A stretch of 64,000 bases of DNA from Enterobacter sp. Bisph1 (GCF_000814905.1 NZ_JXAG01000033.1:1-64000); one strand, 5' to 3'. Shown: positions 19,992 through 28,824, counted from the first letter of the stretch. The notes: generated by a model not told the origin, from the letters alone. Numbers and translations are program-made.

Positions 19992-21062
19992 ATGTTTAAA
20001 AATAGACCAACGTGTTCTTTGCATGATGTCATTTGCGAAACTTTTTTTAATAAAGGTAAAGTAAAAGTATTTGATGATTTTATCGGTCATACACATAGCA
20101 GGTTTTGGAACCCCCGCGATGAACGCTACGTCGATTTCAATCAACCTTTTAGCATTGAAAAGACCGCGATGTTACCTGAAGAGGATTTCCCGGAATTCAA
20201 CGGGCCTTTAGGTGAAATATTAAATAGCGAAGATAAAAAAACGGCCTGGATCAATGGCTATGTGCATCGGCAAATAACAGCCATTCTGTATGCTAAACAA
20301 GCCGCTATGTTAGGGGCGGTAACTTTAGCCAGGGCGGTTAATAACCCTGAATCAATGTCGTACGCGCTTAATCAAGCCACAGAAGAAGCCCGCCACATGA
20401 TCGCCTTGTATGATTACATTACCCTTCGCTTTGGGTCGCCCTATCCTAACCCCGCGCAATACCAGGCGTTAATGATCAATATTGTAGAGGCGAGTAAAGT
20501 TCATCTACAACTCATTGGCGTACAAATCCTGATTGAGGGATTAGGCATGGGTGCATTATCCTGGTTTATCCGTCGCGTAAAAGATCCACTTTTAAAACGA
20601 ATCTGCTCGCTGGTGGCTTCAGATGATTCAACCCATCATAAATTCGGTTTAGATTGGCTTAAATATGATTTCCCTCTGTTAAATGAAACCCTCAGAAATG
20701 AAGCTGAAGATTGGGCGCTTTATTGCTTTAAAGGATTTGAGGAGGCTATATTTGCTGTTGAAGAATTAGTGCGCTTTTATACAGGATGTGGATTTAGTCA
20801 AGAGCAGGCCAGAGACATTACCAATACCTGGCATGTCAATACCTCACCTCAGTACGCGATGATCTTCACTGATTTAGCGCATACATTACAGAACTATGAT
20901 GTTATATCAGCAAGAACCGAGGCCTGGTATTCATTCTGGCTAAGTAAAGTACCCCATAGCGATAAAGCATTTGCTGATATTATTAAAAGTGGTACTGATA
21001 TTCTTACGGCTATTAACAGGCCGGTGAATCAAAGGAACACGCTGAACGTCAAAGTGAATTAA
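19992..21062 (+). CDS. orphan ferritin-like (diiron oxygenase-like) protein
   Basis: This 356-residue protein looks like a helical ferritin-like oxidase or oxygenase, distantly of the AurF/R2 type. An ExxH motif is at EEARH (Glu132, His135), a third carboxylate at LIEGLG (Glu182), and a last motif at SDDSTHHKFG (Asp211/212, His215/216) where the family usually has Glu. The expected carboxylate of the first helix (about residues 84-105) is not evident, so the metal site may be unusual or partly lost. The gene is clearly richer in A+T than the core genes and stands alone, which suggests transfer. GGGAAG precedes the ATG. The substrate is unknown and family assignment is by motif only. Confidence 0.65.
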   Translation: MFKNRPTCSLHDVICETFFNKGKVKVFDDFIGHTHSRFWNPRDERYVDFNQPFSIEKTAMLPEEDFPEFNGPLGEILNSEDKKTAWINGYVHRQITAILYAKQAAMLGAVTLARAVNNPESMSYALNQATEEARHMIALYDYITLRFGSPYPNPAQYQALMINIVEASKVHLQLIGVQILIEGLGMGALSWFIRRVKDPLLKRICSLVASDDSTHHKFGLDWLKYDFPLLNETLRNEAEDWALYCFKGFEEAIFAVEELVRFYTGCGFSQEQARDITNTWHVNTSPQYAMIFTDLAHTLQNYDVISARTEAWYSFWLSKVPHSDKAFADIIKSGTDILTAINRPVNQRNTLNVKVN

Positions 21063-21275
21063 CAACAGGTTATTAATTCAACAATCCGTTTTGTAAAAAC
21101 CTTGACGCTCTTATTGCATAAACGCCGTAAAACCAGCGGTTTGTATAGGGTGAAAGCCAGCTTGACGGTGAGAAATTTCCATCTTATGTATTCACCGCCG
21201 TTTGATACGACAAACAGGTCTGCGCATTCAGCAATAAACGGGCGTATAAATCACCGATGATCGGCGTGATTCGTT

Positions 21276-21866
21276 TCACTGATTGCGCAGCCCGCTGGCA
21301 AGCAGGGTAAATACCTCAATAACGTGCGGCAGCGTCCGCTGTGGATCGTCGCTGGCGGCTATTAACAGTGCAGCATTTAGCGCAGCGCTATTTAGCAGAT
21401 GCGCAGCGACTGTGGTATCCATTTTTTTGAGTTCGTTGCGTTCAATCATCTTAGATATCGTCTGTCGGGTCGATTCCAGGCAGCTATTCTGGCTCGGCCA
21501 TGGGGTGGGATCGCCAAGAAAAGCCGGACCATCCAGGAGAACGATGCGCCGCACTTCCGGATCGAGGGCCATTTTGATATAGGCAACACCTTCCGCCATT
21601 AATCTTTCCCAGTCATCGCTGGCCGTCGCGGTGGCGGCTTTAGCGCGCTGAGCCATTTCCCCATCAATCTGGGCCACCACTGCGGCGAGGAGCCCCTTTT
21701 TATCGCCAAAGCTATGATACAGCGCGCCACGCGTCAGACCGACGCTTGCGGTTAAGTCATCCATTGATGCCTCGGCAAAACCTTTTTCAGCAAAGGCTTT
21801 TCGCGCCGCTGCAATCATCTTTGCACGATTTTCTTCCATCGTCTGGATGCGGCTTTTACCGGCCAT
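21276..21866 (-). CDS. TetR/AcrR-family repressor
   Basis: This 196-residue repressor has an N-terminal helix-turn-helix (about residues 30-60; DDLTASVGLTRGALYHSF) and an all-helical ligand domain. The start MAGKSRIQ is chosen for its AAGGAGAG ribosome site; an upstream in-frame ATG lies inside the operator region. It is divergent from ridA, and three palindromes lie between the two starts. The likely role is autoregulation plus repression of ridA in response to an unknown ligand. Confidence 0.92.
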   Translation of the reverse strand: MAGKSRIQTMEENRAKMIAAARKAFAEKGFAEASMDDLTASVGLTRGALYHSFGDKKGLLAAVVAQIDGEMAQRAKAATATASDDWERLMAEGVAYIKMALDPEVRRIVLLDGPAFLGDPTPWPSQNSCLESTRQTISKMIERNELKKMDTTVAAHLLNSAALNAALLIAASDDPQRTLPHVIEVFTLLASGLRNQ

Positions 21867-21881
21867 ACTCTCTCCTTTTTG

Positions 21882-21950
21882 ACATACATCGCGTATCTGA
21901 TTTGACATACGCAATGTATGTGATATTAATTATACATACGCCACGTATGT
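21882..21950. promoter_or_regulatory. three 17-bp TetR-type palindromes
   Basis: Sites at 21882-21898, 21905-21921 and 21934-21950 share the arms ACATAC and GTATGT around a 5-base centre (ATCGC, GCAAT, GCCAC). The outermost has one arm mismatch (GTATCT), and the last extends to perfect 7-bp arms. They fill the tetR-proximal half of the tetR/ridA gap, so binding by the adjacent TetR protein is the simplest reading. Confidence 0.85.
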
Positions 21951-22004
21951 TAAATCATTTATACGTCTCGTGCTTCTCCAATCCATGCTGTTTGCAAAAG
22001 AGGA

Positions 22005-22412
22005 ATGCCCGTGATCCAACGCGAACCTGTTTTCCCCGCTGACCGCCATGCTCTCTATGAAGAGCACGGCTATTCTGCCGCGATCCGCTCAGGCGATATG
22101 CTGTTTGTTTCCGGCCAGGTCGGAAGCCGCGCCGATGGTACGCCAGAGCCAGATTTTACCGCGCAAGTGCGGCTGGCATTCGATAATCTGCAAGCGACGC
22201 TTGCGGCCGCAGGGTGCACGTTTGACGATCTGGTCGACGTCACTACCTTTCATACGGATCCAGAAAAGCAGTTTCCAGCCATTATGCAGGTGAAACAGGC
22301 GATTTTCCCCCGCCCTCCTTATCCAAACTGGACGGCGGTTGGCGTGACCTGGCTGGCAGGATTCGATTTTGAAATTAAGGTTATTGCCAGAATTCCTGGC
22401 GAGCAGAGATAG
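22005..22412 (+). CDS. RidA (YjgF/UK114)-family protein
   Basis: This 135-residue protein has the RidA fold signature (SGDMLFVSGQVG, VTTFHTD, IKVIARIP). Archetypal RidA hydrolyses reactive enamines and imines using an arginine in a PxRSxVxV motif; here the matching stretch reads PNWTAVGVTWL with no arginine, so classical deaminase activity is doubtful. The first ATG is only a few bases after AGAGG; a GTG at 22011 (MIQREP) is better spaced and may be the true start. It is divergent from tetR across three palindromes and is probably the main regulated gene. Confidence 0.9.
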   Translation: MPVIQREPVFPADRHALYEEHGYSAAIRSGDMLFVSGQVGSRADGTPEPDFTAQVRLAFDNLQATLAAAGCTFDDLVDVTTFHTDPEKQFPAIMQVKQAIFPRPPYPNWTAVGVTWLAGFDFEIKVIARIPGEQR

Positions 22413-22542
22413 TGCAGGATAAACCTACGAATCGTCAGGCAAAGTTTCTCAGCTTCGTTTGTTTCTGAACAGAAGGCGCGAAGCCGCAGCGTAAAGAGGG
22501 GCGATAAGAGGACGTTACAAAACACGGCTCACTAAAATAAAA

Positions 22543-22576
22543 CGCCCCGGCATAAATGCCAGGGCCTGCTTTTATT
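22543..22576 (+). terminator. intrinsic terminator after ridA
   Basis: GCCCCGGCAT pairs with ATGCCAGGGC (one mismatch) and is followed by a T-rich tail (CTGCTTTTATTC). It lies 130 bases after the ridA stop codon. Confidence 0.7.
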
Positions 22577-23104
22577 CTTTTTTCCTGGGGTTAAACTTGC
22601 TTAACTTCTCCCCCGCCCGGCGCTTATCTCCGGCACTCACTCTGAAGGTGGCGTTAGCTCTTTATGGGGTGAAGCAACAATAGTCTATCAGAAAGTTCTT
22701 AACAATAGCCTGTAAGTCGCAATTTTATAATTTATGATGTTTGTCATAATTTCCTTGCCTCTGCCCGCTGTATGCGTGACGGTAGTCACTTTCCTGAGTG
22801 AGCCGTAGGGGACAAGCACCCGCGAAGCGTGATGCGTAATAGCCAGCAAGGGGTAAACTGAACATTTTTTCATCACGAATGGCGGTAAAAGTAGCGATAC
22901 GTTATGATTCCGCTATTCGGAATTTGACTTAAATCTTTCAGAAGTTTACAAAAGATACTGCCTTCCCTTAGTGCGACTTGCGTCTTTCCCGTTTTCGTCC
23001 AGGCTTCCTTTTTATCGAGGGGGAAAAAAGGCGCGGGTTGACCAGTTCAGATTATCGTTTTACCGACTTTTTAGATTTGCAGACATCTGTAAGTGGAGTT
23101 TCGC
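22577..23104. other. gene-free region before the EAL-HDOD gene
   Basis: No supported gene is present. A 62-codon minus-strand frame (22688-22876) has no ribosome site and no recognised homology. The promoter of the next gene should lie near 23000-23090, but no clear -35/-10 pair was identified. Confidence 0.45.
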
Positions 23105-24340
23105 ATGTTCTCTTTTGTCGCCCGGCAGGCGATTTTTGATGCAAATATGAACACGGTCGGTTACGAGTTGTTGTTCAGAGACAGTATGACGAACCGCTTC
23201 CCGGACGTAAGCCCGGAGTACGCGACTGCGCAAATTATTGTCGAACAGTTTCTCGGCGCGCCGCTGGGCCGTCTGAAAGAGTACAGCGCGATTTTCGTCA
23301 ATTTCCCCTATGAACTGCTGGTACAGGGAATGGCAGAAACCCTGCCGAAAGATCGGGTGATTGTCGAGATCCTCGAAACCGCCGAACCCACGCCTTTGCT
23401 GCTTGATACGGTAAAAAAACTCTCAGCCCACGGCTTTCGCATCGCGCTGGATGATTTCGGCCTTGGTGACAGCTGGAATGCGTTCCTGCCCTATATCAAC
23501 ATTATTAAATTCGATGTGCGTGTTAATACCCCGGAAGAGATCTCCGCATTTATTAACGGCAAAGCCCATTTATTGAAAGAGACGGTGTTTCTGGCGGAAA
23601 AAGTGGAGACCCAGCAAGAGTACGAATGTTTCCGTCAAATGGGCTGTACGCTGTTTCAGGGCCATTTTTTCAGCAAGCCGGTGATCCACTCGGCAAACAA
23701 GCTGATCCAGAATCAGGAAATCACCTTAAAACTGATGAAAGAGGTGAATACCGATACGCCTGATTTTGGCAAAATCGAAGCCCTCTTAAAGCAGGATCTG
23801 GCGCTGTCCTTTAAGATCATGCGTTATGCGCAAAACATTGTTTTCAACGCACGCGGTATTAAAAATTTCCGTAGCCAGTCGCTAAAAGATATTATTTTTT
23901 ATCTTGGTACCAACGAACTACGCCGTTTTGTGCTGGTTTCCTGCCTGACCTCGGTTAATAAAGTGAGGACCGGCGACATCTACCACCAGAGCCTGATCCG
24001 CGCCAAGTTTTGCGAGCTGGCTTCGGCCCACTCCATTAGCCGTCACTCCGCCGATGACGCTTTTATCGTCGGCCTGTTTTCGCAGCTCGACAGCATTTTT
24101 GAAATGCCGATGGCCGATCTCGTTAGCCAGATAGATATTTCCGCCAGCGTAATGATGGCGCTGAAAGAGAAAAAAGGCCCACTCTACCCTTACTTACAGC
24201 TGATTGAGCTGTACGAAAACCACAATTGGGAAGAGGTCAGCGCCCTGGGGCACCGGCTGGGCTTTAACCGCAGTATGGTTGCGGAACTGATTAAAGCCGC
24301 CACCAAATGGACCGACAGTATTCCCTGCAACACGGCCTGA
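23105..24340 (+). CDS. EAL-HDOD signalling protein with degenerate EAL domain
   Basis: This 411-residue cytoplasmic protein joins an N-terminal EAL-like domain (about 1-200) to a C-terminal HDOD domain (about 200-400), the YuxH-type architecture. EAL landmarks are altered: the EAL triplet reads ELL (GYELLFRD), the DDFGTG motif reads DDFGLG, and the metal-binding positions are incomplete, so c-di-GMP hydrolysis is unlikely. AEKVET and QGHFFSKP keep the fold. Family members act in motility and signalling through protein contacts. The ATG at 23105 has GTGGAG upstream; a GTG 12 bases earlier is part of that ribosome site. Confidence 0.88.
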   Translation: MFSFVARQAIFDANMNTVGYELLFRDSMTNRFPDVSPEYATAQIIVEQFLGAPLGRLKEYSAIFVNFPYELLVQGMAETLPKDRVIVEILETAEPTPLLLDTVKKLSAHGFRIALDDFGLGDSWNAFLPYINIIKFDVRVNTPEEISAFINGKAHLLKETVFLAEKVETQQEYECFRQMGCTLFQGHFFSKPVIHSANKLIQNQEITLKLMKEVNTDTPDFGKIEALLKQDLALSFKIMRYAQNIVFNARGIKNFRSQSLKDIIFYLGTNELRRFVLVSCLTSVNKVRTGDIYHQSLIRAKFCELASAHSISRHSADDAFIVGLFSQLDSIFEMPMADLVSQIDISASVMMALKEKKGPLYPYLQLIELYENHNWEEVSALGHRLGFNRSMVAELIKAATKWTDSIPCNTA

Positions 24341-24617
24341 TAATTTCCGCTCGCACACCCGCGCCGTAGTCATTATTCTACTGCGCGTCGGCTGGCGCAC
24401 AGCAATAAATAAGCGCTCATTGCCACACACAAATCGTTTATTTCACGCGTATTACCGCTTAAACATGGGCGTAATTATCATGCAGAAGTATTAGCGCTCA
24501 GCAACAGCCAGTAATAAAGTTAATATTTAAAACTGCGATCCTGGCGGATAAAGAAACGTCTCTTTTTCGGATGAGAGTAAAGACCTCGCGATATAATAAA
24601 AATCCATTTCGGATTAA

Positions 24618-24752
24618 TCATCGCACCGTTTTTTTGCTGTGTTTACGGGTATCACCTACTTTTCGTGAGCGTAACAGGCGAAAATGCCGGTAAAAAGCGT
24701 ATGCGATAACAAGTAACAGCAAGCCGATCAACACCAGGTTCATCATGACCAT
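24618..24752 (-). CDS. small membrane protein, 44 residues
   Basis: The frame encodes a hydrophobic N-terminal segment (NLVLIGLLLLVIAYAF, residues 5-20) and a basic C-terminus rich in Arg, Lys and His. This is the shape of a single-pass small inner-membrane protein with its tail inside. ATG codons at 24752, 24746 and 24743 are all possible starts, and the ribosome site is weak (GCGAG upstream). I do not recognise a homologue. It lies between the EAL-HDOD and KTSC genes. Support is the composition and the clean charge distribution only. Confidence 0.5.
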   Translation of the reverse strand: MVMMNLVLIGLLLLVIAYAFYRHFRLLRSRKVGDTRKHSKKTVR

Positions 24753-25099
24753 ATTAGTTAACTCGCAATGGGTAGATTTTCATTTAAGCGATAAATAATA
24801 GCAGCCGTCAAGGGCAATGCCTGCAAACTAAATTTTAACGAAATGCGTTAATCATTACGTGCTGGCCCGGAGATAAAATCCAGGGCAAAAACCGTAACCG
24901 GGCAGTTGATTGCCAGCACGAGTGCGCTGTCGCGCTATTATCTTCGCATTTTTCATCGTTATCGCGTGGCAGATGGCCAGGCTTAACCTCCGCTGCGTAA
25001 AGCGCCTTAAGCTAAATCCTTATATTAACTGTAAATTTTCCGCATGGGCTGCCGATAGCAGTAGGGCCATTTTGACATTGACGTTGAGCAGGACGAATT
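24753..25099. other. gene-free region before the KTSC gene
   Basis: No supported gene is seen. GTGCTGGC (24869-24876) and GCCAGCAC (24912-24919) are an inverted pair that could base-pair across 35 bases. AGGA at 25090-25093 is the ribosome site of the following gene. Confidence 0.4.
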
Positions 25100-25333
25100 A
25101 TGAAAAGACATCCCCTAACCTGTCGCGCGCTGCGCGCTGCCGCCTATGATCCTAATTCCAGCGTGCTTGAGCTTGAACACAGCAACGGCCGGGTTGAACA
25201 ATATCTTGGCGTGCCGCCCAAAACCTGGCAGGCATTTTTGATGAGCCATGAGCAGGAACACTATTTCCGCGAGCACATTGCGCATAGCTATCTGAAAATC
25301 ACCATTGAGCACGCTCATCACAGCCGTTTTTAA
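25100..25333 (+). CDS. KTSC-domain protein
   Basis: This 77-residue protein carries the small KTSC-type domain: an opening AAYDPNSSVLELEHSNGRVEQY beta region, then a YLGVPPKTWQAF helix. The family is named for a Lys-Thr-Ser-Cys segment that is only partly kept here. Its role is unknown, though related domains occur with nucleic-acid enzymes. ATG follows AGGACG. It is a single-gene unit. Confidence 0.85.
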   Translation: MKRHPLTCRALRAAAYDPNSSVLELEHSNGRVEQYLGVPPKTWQAFLMSHEQEHYFREHIAHSYLKITIEHAHHSRF

Positions 25334-25436
25334 CCGCTGAGGCGGTCATTTTTGCGGATGTTTATGCTAACGTTGCCTGCCCGCAGACGATGCGGTTTGG
25401 TGCATTCCTATGCTGGCGACAGCGCAACGAGGTGTT

Positions 25437-25535
25437 ATGAGAATTGGTATCGCGTTTCCCATCCTGGTTTTTATTGTCGCAGTCGCCTTTCTGGCCTGGT
25501 TTATCGTCGGCGGTTACGCCACGCCAGGCGGCTAA
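25437..25535 (+). CDS. yoaK: small membrane protein YoaK
   Basis: This 32-residue frame (MRIGIAFPILVFIVAV at the start, FIVGGYATPGG at the end) closely matches the short E. coli inner-membrane protein YoaK in length and sequence as I recall it. It is almost all one transmembrane segment. GAGG lies 5 bases before the ATG. The E. coli neighbour YoaJ was not found downstream. Function is unknown. A longer overlapping frame (25352-25630) is rejected in its favour. Confidence 0.82.
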   Translation: MRIGIAFPILVFIVAVAFLAWFIVGGYATPGG

Positions 25536-25756
25536 TGCCCGCTTTGCCTGCGCGCCAGAAAACGGGTGCCAGCGCCTCCTTTTGTCGGCTAAAAATACCC
25601 ATGCGGGTTAACCCCGCCGTAACGCGCTGAGAGTATGTCGTGCCCGCAGTCACCCGCAAGACATGCGAAGAAAATACTCTATTCCCCGGAATCCAGCCCA
25701 CGGATAACGTATCGCAGGGTGTATTATATCGGTGCAAACAGTCACCGGAGTGAGTA

Positions 25757-26689
25757 ATGAATATCATTGAAATCATCATGTCGGCGGGCAGGGTTTCCGT
25801 AGATGTCGCGCTGTATACCTTGCTGCCCATCATGGTGGTGATGCTTATCATGATGAAGTATCTCGAAGAGAAAGGCGTTTTAGATTTTATCGTGCGTCTC
25901 ACCTCCCCCGTTTTGAAACCTTTTGGCATCAGCGGAATGGGCATTTTCGCTCTTATCCAGCTTAACTTTGTCAGTTTTGCCGCCCCGCTGGCGGCGCTGG
26001 CGATTATGGAACGACGGGGCACATCCGATCGTCATCTCGCCGCCGCGCTGGCCATGTTGTTCGCCATGGGCCAGGCCAATGTCTTTTACCCGCTGACACC
26101 GTTCGGTCTAAACTGGGGCGCGGCGATAATCATTTCGCTGATCGGCGGTCTTGCCGCCTCCTCGATGACCTATTATGTTACGGGACGAAAACTCTCTACC
26201 GCTACGCTGCGCAGTGAAGAAGGCGAAGTGCATCAGGACAAACCGCGCGCCGGGTTGATTGCGGTGATCAATGGCGCAGGCGCCGATGCGATACGTTTGT
26301 CGCTGGGTTCACTGCCGATGCTGCTGCTGTCGTTAACGGTTGTCGGTTTGTTAAAGGCGGCAGGCGTGGTAGAAGCCCTGACCGCGCTGCTCACCCCGCT
26401 GCTGTCGTTTTTCCATATCTCAACGGTGTATGTACTGCTGGCGCTCACTAAATGTCTGGCGGGCGGAACCGCTTATTTCGGCGTGGCCTCGGAAATGGTG
26501 CAGCACGGGCAGCTAACGGCACAACAAATTAACGCCTCGGCGGGTTTTCTGGTGCAGACGCTGGATTTACCGGGCATCGGGATTTTTCTCGGCATTGCCA
26601 GCCGCTTTGTACGGCTGTTCCGTTTTGCGCTGCCGGGCGCCATTGTCGGAATTCTGCTGCGCACGGTTTTGCATGTGGCCATCTTCTAA
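25757..26689 (+). CDS. nucleoside-recognition (Gate) domain membrane protein
   Basis: This 310-residue integral membrane protein has two copies of the Gate/nucleoside-recognition fold, about residues 15-140 and 170-305, joined by a charged linker near 145-165. The pattern resembles YjiG/YjiH or SpmA/SpmB fused into one chain. Such proteins are thought to transport or sense nucleosides or other small molecules. The ribosome site is GGAGTGAG before ATG. It is convergent with the LuxR-type gene. The substrate is unknown. Confidence 0.8.
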   Translation: MNIIEIIMSAGRVSVDVALYTLLPIMVVMLIMMKYLEEKGVLDFIVRLTSPVLKPFGISGMGIFALIQLNFVSFAAPLAALAIMERRGTSDRHLAAALAMLFAMGQANVFYPLTPFGLNWGAAIIISLIGGLAASSMTYYVTGRKLSTATLRSEEGEVHQDKPRAGLIAVINGAGADAIRLSLGSLPMLLLSLTVVGLLKAAGVVEALTALLTPLLSFFHISTVYVLLALTKCLAGGTAYFGVASEMVQHGQLTAQQINASAGFLVQTLDLPGIGIFLGIASRFVRLFRFALPGAIVGILLRTVLHVAIF

Positions 26690-26719
26690 AACGCGCCGGT
26701 CAACCCGGCGTCAGGAAGG

Positions 26720-27256
26720 TTATATGCCCATCGCGGTATACAGCGAACAGAGTTCCTGCAAACTTTTAGTACCGGTACGCTTCATTAAAACGGTGCGCTG
26801 AACACTTACGGTGGTTGGGCTGACGCCGCGAATGCGGGCGATATCGTCCACCGAATGCCCGCGCAACAGTAAGCGCATGATCTGCTGCTCGGCTCGGGTA
26901 AGTTTAAGCGTGCTGTTGGTGTCGCCTGGCTGCCTATTTTGTGCCGACAGCAGGCTCATCACCTCCAGCGCCTGGCGTAACTCATCGACACGCAATCTTT
27001 CTGCCAGGCACAATTTGACTAAACCGGGAAAGAGCAGCGACAGCGACTCAAAATGCCGTTCCGAGGAGATAAAAATTGAGTAGTGACGAGGTGGATGGGT
27101 GAAAACCAGCGAGTATATTTCCATGATGTCCATCCCCGCAGTAACATAAATCGTCGGTTCGCCATGGCGAAAATGGCTCTCATTTTTTTTGTTAATTTGT
27201 TTGAGAATTTCCTCGATACCATAAATGAAAAGGCGATCCTTGCCATAGATAGTCAT
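26720..27256 (-). CDS. LuxR-type (GerE) transcription regulator
   Basis: This 178-residue protein has a C-terminal LuxR helix-turn-helix (about 110-175; LTRAEQQIMRLLLRG, IARIRGVSPTTVSVQR) and an N-terminal region without a recognised sensor domain. This is the RcsA/BglJ-like style of enterobacterial regulators that act without a phosphoacceptor. The start MTIYGKDR has TGGAGCG upstream; a start 15 codons earlier is less supported. Its target is unknown. The KdgM/pectate lyase unit begins 0.8 kb away in the opposite direction, so control of that unit is possible but unproven. Confidence 0.85.
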   Translation of the reverse strand: MTIYGKDRLFIYGIEEILKQINKKNESHFRHGEPTIYVTAGMDIMEIYSLVFTHPPRHYSIFISSERHFESLSLLFPGLVKLCLAERLRVDELRQALEVMSLLSAQNRQPGDTNSTLKLTRAEQQIMRLLLRGHSVDDIARIRGVSPTTVSVQRTVLMKRTGTKSLQELCSLYTAMGI

Positions 27257-28049
27257 GTAGGCGCTCCAGGCGGCATGTTTATTATTTCCGTCTCCGCTCA
27301 CGGAGGCGTAGTCTATTAATGCATATACGGGAAATTTACCGCCAGTAACGCTGGCTCGTTAGACGTTCGTTTAAATTGCACTGACATGAAACCATCCCGC
27401 TACGTTGCTGCATCTTATCTGCAGTACGCAGTATATTGTATTTCTTACCTTCGATTCATTCCCTTCCCAGGATTAACTTTATTAAATTATTTAATTATGC
27501 GTCTTTTAAATGCTGACCAGACTCAAATAATCTCATCAAGATAGCATCGCAACTCATTGATATATATAGGTTAAATTATTAGGATTTTCTTTAAACCGCA
27601 TAAATAAATATTTTTTATTTATGGTAAAAATATAAGATCTCAATCTCAAAACATCATTTCAAATTGTGTAAAAGTATATTCCATATCATCAATATCTTAC
27701 TACAAAGCTTACAATACCGTATTTTGTGTGGTGAATCCCCCTAAGCGGAGGGGTCATGCTGATTCGAGGTTACCCTCAGTAAATTTTCATTTTTATGGAC
27801 GAATTGTAGATTTCAGCACTGCAATTCACCGGGAGGCACCCGGCACCACACGCCACTTAAGATAAGCGATTACGCTAACAGCAATTATTAATGATAACGG
27901 TTATGAAACTATATTTCGCTTAATTGTTTAGATTGCTAATTATATCACTTCATAGTGAGTGTGGATTAGCCGCGCAGTTTTCTATCACAGCTTCTGCAAT
28001 TTATTGCAGGGAACATCTTTACCTTGGACTAAAAATAATAGGGGATATT
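27257..28049. promoter_or_regulatory. AT-rich divergent region before kdgM, possible KdgR site
   Basis: This 793-bp region has no supported gene and is strongly AT-rich between 27500 and 27700. ATGAAACTATATTTCGCT at 27903-27920 is an imperfect palindrome (GAAA/TTTC) that loosely resembles KdgR operators of pectin genes. A small hairpin (CCCCCTAAGCGGAGGGG, 27738-27754) also lies here. The KdgR call is weak and rests mainly on the downstream genes. Confidence 0.4.
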
Positions 28050-28751
28050 ATGTTGCGTACTTTGTTATTAGCTAGCGTACCTTTTATCAGCGTAACCGCC
28101 CATGCGGTAACGTTTGATTATCGACATGAACTCAACGACAGCGTGGGTAATAGCCACAAAGACCGTTTATTAATGTCGCACCGCTTTGCTAACGGTTTTG
28201 GTTTATCGCTGGAGGGCAAATGGAAGGGTTCACAAAATAAAGATAAGGTGTATCACGAAACCGTCAGTAACGGTACCGAAGTGGTTGCCAGTTATGTTTA
28301 TAAAATTGACCCGACATTTCAGCTAGAGCCGGGTTTTTCTATCGATACCGGCTCCTCTTCCAATAACTATCGTCCGTATCTGCGCGGGAAAATGAACATT
28401 AGCAGCGACGTTGGCGCTACGCTACGCTATCGCCCCTATTTTAAGCGTAATTCCACTAATATCGGCACCGCCAAAGATACCAGCGAAAACGGCTACAATC
28501 TGACCGCCGCGGTTTCGTGGAAAATTTTTGATGATTATCAACTCGATTACGAACTGGATTACAAACATGCGACTTCTGCTGGCGTGCTGATTGCTGATAA
28601 TGAAAACTACGACTGGACCCACGATGTCAAACTGACCTGGAAAATGGATAAACACTGGTCGCCTTATGTTGCGGTGGGTAACGTTTCCGGCAGCAAATAT
28701 ACCGATGAGCGTCAGACGCGTTATCGTGTCGGCGTAAAATACAGCTTCTAA
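28050..28751 (+). CDS. KdgM-family oligogalacturonate-type porin
   Basis: KdgM-type porins are small outer-membrane channels (12-strand barrels) that let acidic oligosaccharides such as oligogalacturonates into the periplasm. The 233 residues start with a signal peptide (MLRTLLLASVPF, cleavage near AHA), have alternating short beta-strands and end in YSF, the outer-membrane assembly signal. The ATG at 28050 has AGGGGA upstream; the longer frame to 27924 only adds leader sequence. A periplasmic pectate lyase gene follows, which supports a pectin fragment as substrate. Confidence 0.9.
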   Translation: MLRTLLLASVPFISVTAHAVTFDYRHELNDSVGNSHKDRLLMSHRFANGFGLSLEGKWKGSQNKDKVYHETVSNGTEVVASYVYKIDPTFQLEPGFSIDTGSSSNNYRPYLRGKMNISSDVGATLRYRPYFKRNSTNIGTAKDTSENGYNLTAAVSWKIFDDYQLDYELDYKHATSAGVLIADNENYDWTHDVKLTWKMDKHWSPYVAVGNVSGSKYTDERQTRYRVGVKYSF

Positions 28752-28775
28752 TCTTCATTTCCAGAGCAGTAAATA

Positions 28776-28809
28776 TAAATAAGGGTTTCGTAAGAAATCC
28801 TTATTTTTC
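28776..28809 (+). terminator. hairpin between porin and pectate lyase genes
   Basis: AAATAAGG (28776-28783) pairs with CCTTATTT (28798-28805), followed by TTCTC. It lies 24 bases after the porin stop and just before the lyase ribosome site. It could be a weak terminator that lets part of the transcription through, lowering lyase expression relative to the porin, or an mRNA stabiliser. Confidence 0.55.
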
Positions 28810-28824
28810 TCTAAGGGGCGAATA

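Noticed and set aside
22688-22876. 62-codon minus-strand frame (MMKKCSVYPLL start)
   Set aside because: Low-complexity residue pattern, no ribosome site and no hok-like membrane segment; a hok-type leader was considered but not supported.
24910-25149. 79-codon plus-strand frame before the KTSC gene
   Set aside because: It overlaps the KTSC start in another phase and lacks a ribosome site.
25352-25630. 92-codon plus-strand frame
   Set aside because: It overlaps the better-supported YoaK frame and is arginine/cysteine-rich noise.
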